A stretch of DNA of 32,701 bases, taken from Chara braunii. Its lineage: Eukaryota; Streptophyta; Charophyceae; Charales; Characeae. The notes beneath the pieces are model-generated. The model did no database searches, was not told where the DNA came from, and saw only the letters and a list, made by a program, of their open reading frames with translations. The position numbers and the translations under genes were made by a program. Numbering within the stretch: the stretch's first letter is position 1; each line of letters begins with the position of its first letter. The stretch is from NCBI GenBank assembly GCA_003427395.1, contig BFEA01000013.1:2516308-2549008 (forward strand), given 5' to 3'. Below are positions 30,828-32,701 of the stretch, piece by piece.

Positions 30828-30997
30828 CGTTTCCAGCAGGCCAAGTGTCCAACGATATTGTTAAATGTGCAGTACCGCATGCACCCTCAAATAAGGGACT
30901 TCCCATCCCGCTATTTCTATGAAGGCAAGCTGATCGATGCGCCCAATGTGACTGAGATGCCAGACGAGCCATACCACAGTATCAAGTGCCTCAGCCC
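30828..30997 (+). CDS. Single exon of a SEN1/MAGATAMA3-like RNA helicase
   Basis: This 170-bp exon encodes RFQQAKCPTILLNVQYRMHP and continues with QIRDFPSRYFYEGKLIDAPN to KCLSP. The QYRMHP-x-IRDFPS-x-FY-x-G-x-L pattern is diagnostic of the C-terminal RecA domain (AAA_12) of SF1 helicases of the Upf1/Sen1 family, and the wording is closest to plant SEN1/MAA3-type proteins, which are linked to RNA-DNA hybrid removal and transcription termination in the nucleus. The acceptor is TATGCAG at 30821-30827 and the donor is GTGTGT at 30998. The exon starts in phase 0 and ends with two bases of the next codon. Neighbouring exons are not found, so introns are at least about 1.7 kb downstream. It could be a gene fragment. 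Confidence 0.85.
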
Positions 30998-31126
30998 GTG
31001 TGTATCTCATCCCTCCCTCTACGTAGCCCTTTCGCATGGCATGTTGCTCTGTTTTTAGTGGAGACATGAACTCCTCTTTCATCTCTCCTCCATCACAGTG
31101 GGTCGTTGTTTTCCATGTGTTTTTTT

Positions 31127-31520
31127 CATGGTTGCCCCGGACACGAACACCCGGACAACCGGACACAGTCACCAAAAAAAAAAAAAAAAAAAGGCCAACA
31201 TGACACGAACACAGACACACAGGTTTGTGGGACTGGTCCAACATGCTAATACAATGGGAAATATTAACGTATGAAGTTCAAAGTTCGGAACTTCCGAAGT
31301 TCTTCACGGGATACTGTGGCTGCTACTGCCCTCCGGAGTTTCCAACAGCGGGCCCTTCAGGGGTACAGCAACAATTTTCCGGGGTACCCCAGGCCCAGGA
31401 AAATGGCCTGGAGACCCCAATTTTTTTTCCCGAATTCTTCACATCTGGGTCGAACCGGACCCTCCAAACCGGACACCGGACTGTCTGGATCGGGATCCGG
31501 ACGTCCGGTCGGCAACCATG
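31127..31520. mobile_element. hAT-like MITE no. 2
   Basis: The left end CATGGTTGCCCCGGAC is matched at the right end, on the other strand, by CATGGTTGCCGACCGGAC. The 394-bp element has CCGGACA-rich subterminal repeats and no transposase. Flanks GTTTTTTT (31119-31126) and TTTTTTTT (31521-31528) fit an 8-bp duplication, though in low-complexity DNA. The ends CAKGGTTGCC are shared with MITE no. 1. Confidence 0.62.
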
Positions 31521-31787
31521 TTTTTTTTAATTTTTGATAAATGTAACTGTAAATGACTTACCGTTTTGAGCTTTCGTGTGGTGCTCCTATCCGTGTGTGG
31601 GCATGATATGACATTCTTGACATTTTTCATGTCCGTAACAATGGGCCTTGGATGCTCGGACCAGACAAATACTGCACTGCAATGACTGGAAAGAATTCAT
31701 GATATGCTTTGGGGTGGAGAAAGTCTGTGTAAAACAACGGAGGAGAACAACTGTCATCTGTGGGCCTCATGTCAAAAGATCATGGCT

Positions 31788-31964
31788 ACAGTGTGTTGAA
31801 TGATTCAGCGTGAAGGCCTAGCCCAGTTATGTGTAGCCGTCACCTGCATCAATTACTCACCTCCTAAACACTACTCTCTACAGTTTGTTCAGTGATCCAG
31901 CATGAAGGTCTAGGCCCAGTAACAGGCAACAGCTACCTGCATTGATTACTTACATCCTAAACAC
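31788..31964. repeat. 92-bp tandem duplication in the intron
   Basis: Two diverged copies start ACAGTGTGTTGAATGAT (31788) and ACAGTTTGTTCAGTGAT (31880). They share AGCGTGAAGGC/AGCATGAAGGT, CACCTGCATCAATTACT/TACCTGCATTGATTACT and ATCCTAAACAC or CTCCTAAACAC. Confidence 0.85.
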
Positions 31965-32238
31965 ATTGTTTTCATGGTTGACTGTGCTGTATTGCACTTG
32001 GTGAGATGAATTAGAGGGAGAGTAGGGATTAGTAGTGCAAAGAAGGGACAGTAAACATGACTTGAAGTTGTCTGAGCAGAAAGAACAGAAGGCCCACAAC
32101 CTGTTGGCGTGGAGGACCATCTCGGCAACATCATGCTACCGTAGTATGTGGTCTTGTGACATTGTTTGCAAGTGTTGTGTAAGTCCATCCTGGCATGTTT
32201 TCACAATAGTGTAGACAAGACCTGCCTAGACGCTGCAA

Positions 32239-32310
32239 AAGGACAAGACCTGCCGTGATAGAAGATTTGAACTCAGGTCTGTTCCGAGTCTTTTGGCGAG
32301 TGTAACGGTC
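32239..32310 (-). repeat. Possible tRNA-derived (SINE-like) fragment
   Basis: On minus, GAGTTCAAATCTTC (32261-32274) resembles a pol III B box (GGTTCRANTCC). It lies about 30 bases after CACTCGCCAAAAGACTCGG, which looks like a tRNA anticodon arm. No clear A box or 3' tail is visible, so this is weak. Confidence 0.25.
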
Positions 32311-32701
32311 TCTTGTTCTTCAGGACCCCCTTGCTGGTTTGCATAAAGGCGCACACAGCAGGGGCTCGTGAACAGGTATATGGAGCAACCGTGATTGAGA
32401 GATGGCTGCCGCATGTTGTGTTTTTAACACGCGAGTGAGCGAGCTAGGAAGGGGTCTTTCACTTCATGGCCTTGGCAAAGGAAAGGAGAGAGAGCAGGCT
32501 GCACTCTCACGCCACCTCCTACTGGAGGCGGTGGACGAGGGGACTGTAGATGTGGAGGTGGTTGTAGTGGTAGATGTGGACATTGACAATCATGATTTCC
32601 GTGTGTCAGTGAGATGGTGTAGAGGGATGGCACAGGGGAGCAGGAGGTAGAGGGAAGGGAGGAATGTAGGGGAGGGAAGGAGTAGTCATCAGCAGCCACT
32701 G

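Larger units (their letters stand above)
30998..32701 (+). other. Probable intron of the helicase gene
   Basis: No second helicase exon could be recognised in the remaining 1.7 kb. It holds a poly-A run, a hAT-like MITE (31127-31520) and a 92-bp tandem duplication (31788-31964). Frames such as 32402-32650 are GTGGAGGT-type low-complexity sequence and not convincing. Confidence 0.5.

Noticed and set aside
32402-32650. 82-codon + frame rich in Val and Asp
   Set aside because: It comes from GTGGATGT-like low-complexity DNA and has no recognisable domain.
1-32701. CRISPR arrays, bacterial operons, rRNA or complete tRNA genes
   Set aside because: No regularly spaced short repeats, ribosome-binding-site-led gene runs, rRNA signatures or full cloverleafs were seen on either strand.

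Overview
The window looks like nuclear DNA of a streptophyte plant or charophyte alga. A Chara-like genome is my best guess, but the sequence does not prove it. The reasons are several decayed Ty3/gypsy LTR retrotransposons, two with chromodomain-like integrase tails and PBS sites matching plant initiator-Met tRNA; small hAT-like elements; intron-like microsatellite-bearing DNA; and one exon of a plant-type SEN1/MAGATAMA3-like RNA helicase. I see no bacterial operons, CRISPR arrays or rRNA. The assembly is a draft: bases 1-34 are a Nextera junction adapter, there is a 306-base N gap, and six single Ns.

Layout, left to right. (1) 35-6306: two inverted copies of one gypsy family, here called A. 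Copy A1 is on + (35-2299) and copy A2 on - (2632-6306). Both lack the catalytic part of reverse transcriptase at the same junction, so the family looks non-autonomous. A 566-bp block is identical between them. Between them, 2300-2631 is a fragment resembling the LTR of element B. (2) 6307-7713: AT-rich DNA holding a 769-bp hAT-like MITE (6590-7358). (3) 7714-16687: element B, a complete but dead gypsy element on -, with LTRs, PPT, PBS, gag, protease, RT/RNase H, integrase and a chromodomain-like tail, flanked by a 4-bp repeat TAAT. (4) 16688-17161: AT-rich flank, N gap, G-rich tract. (5) 17162-19518: a small inverted duplication and the 3' part of element C, a relative of B on +, ending in the first half of its 3' LTR. 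(6) 19519-28733: element D, another complete but decayed gypsy element on -, flanked by TGGG. It is inserted inside the 3' LTR of C, which resumes at 28734-29151. (7) 29152-32701: probable host DNA with an LTR-like stretch carrying a TATA box, GA microsatellites, one helicase exon (30828-30997), a second hAT-like MITE in the following intron, and a 92-bp tandem duplication.

The window therefore records layered transposition: C is oldest, D was nested into it, and B is independent in an AT-rich island. Every retroelement reading frame is broken, and several lesions look like cytosine deamination. The most unusual biology I can support is family A (a shared internal RT deletion in two copies), the 4-bp target duplications of two gypsy elements, and a motif shared by several divergent LTRs.
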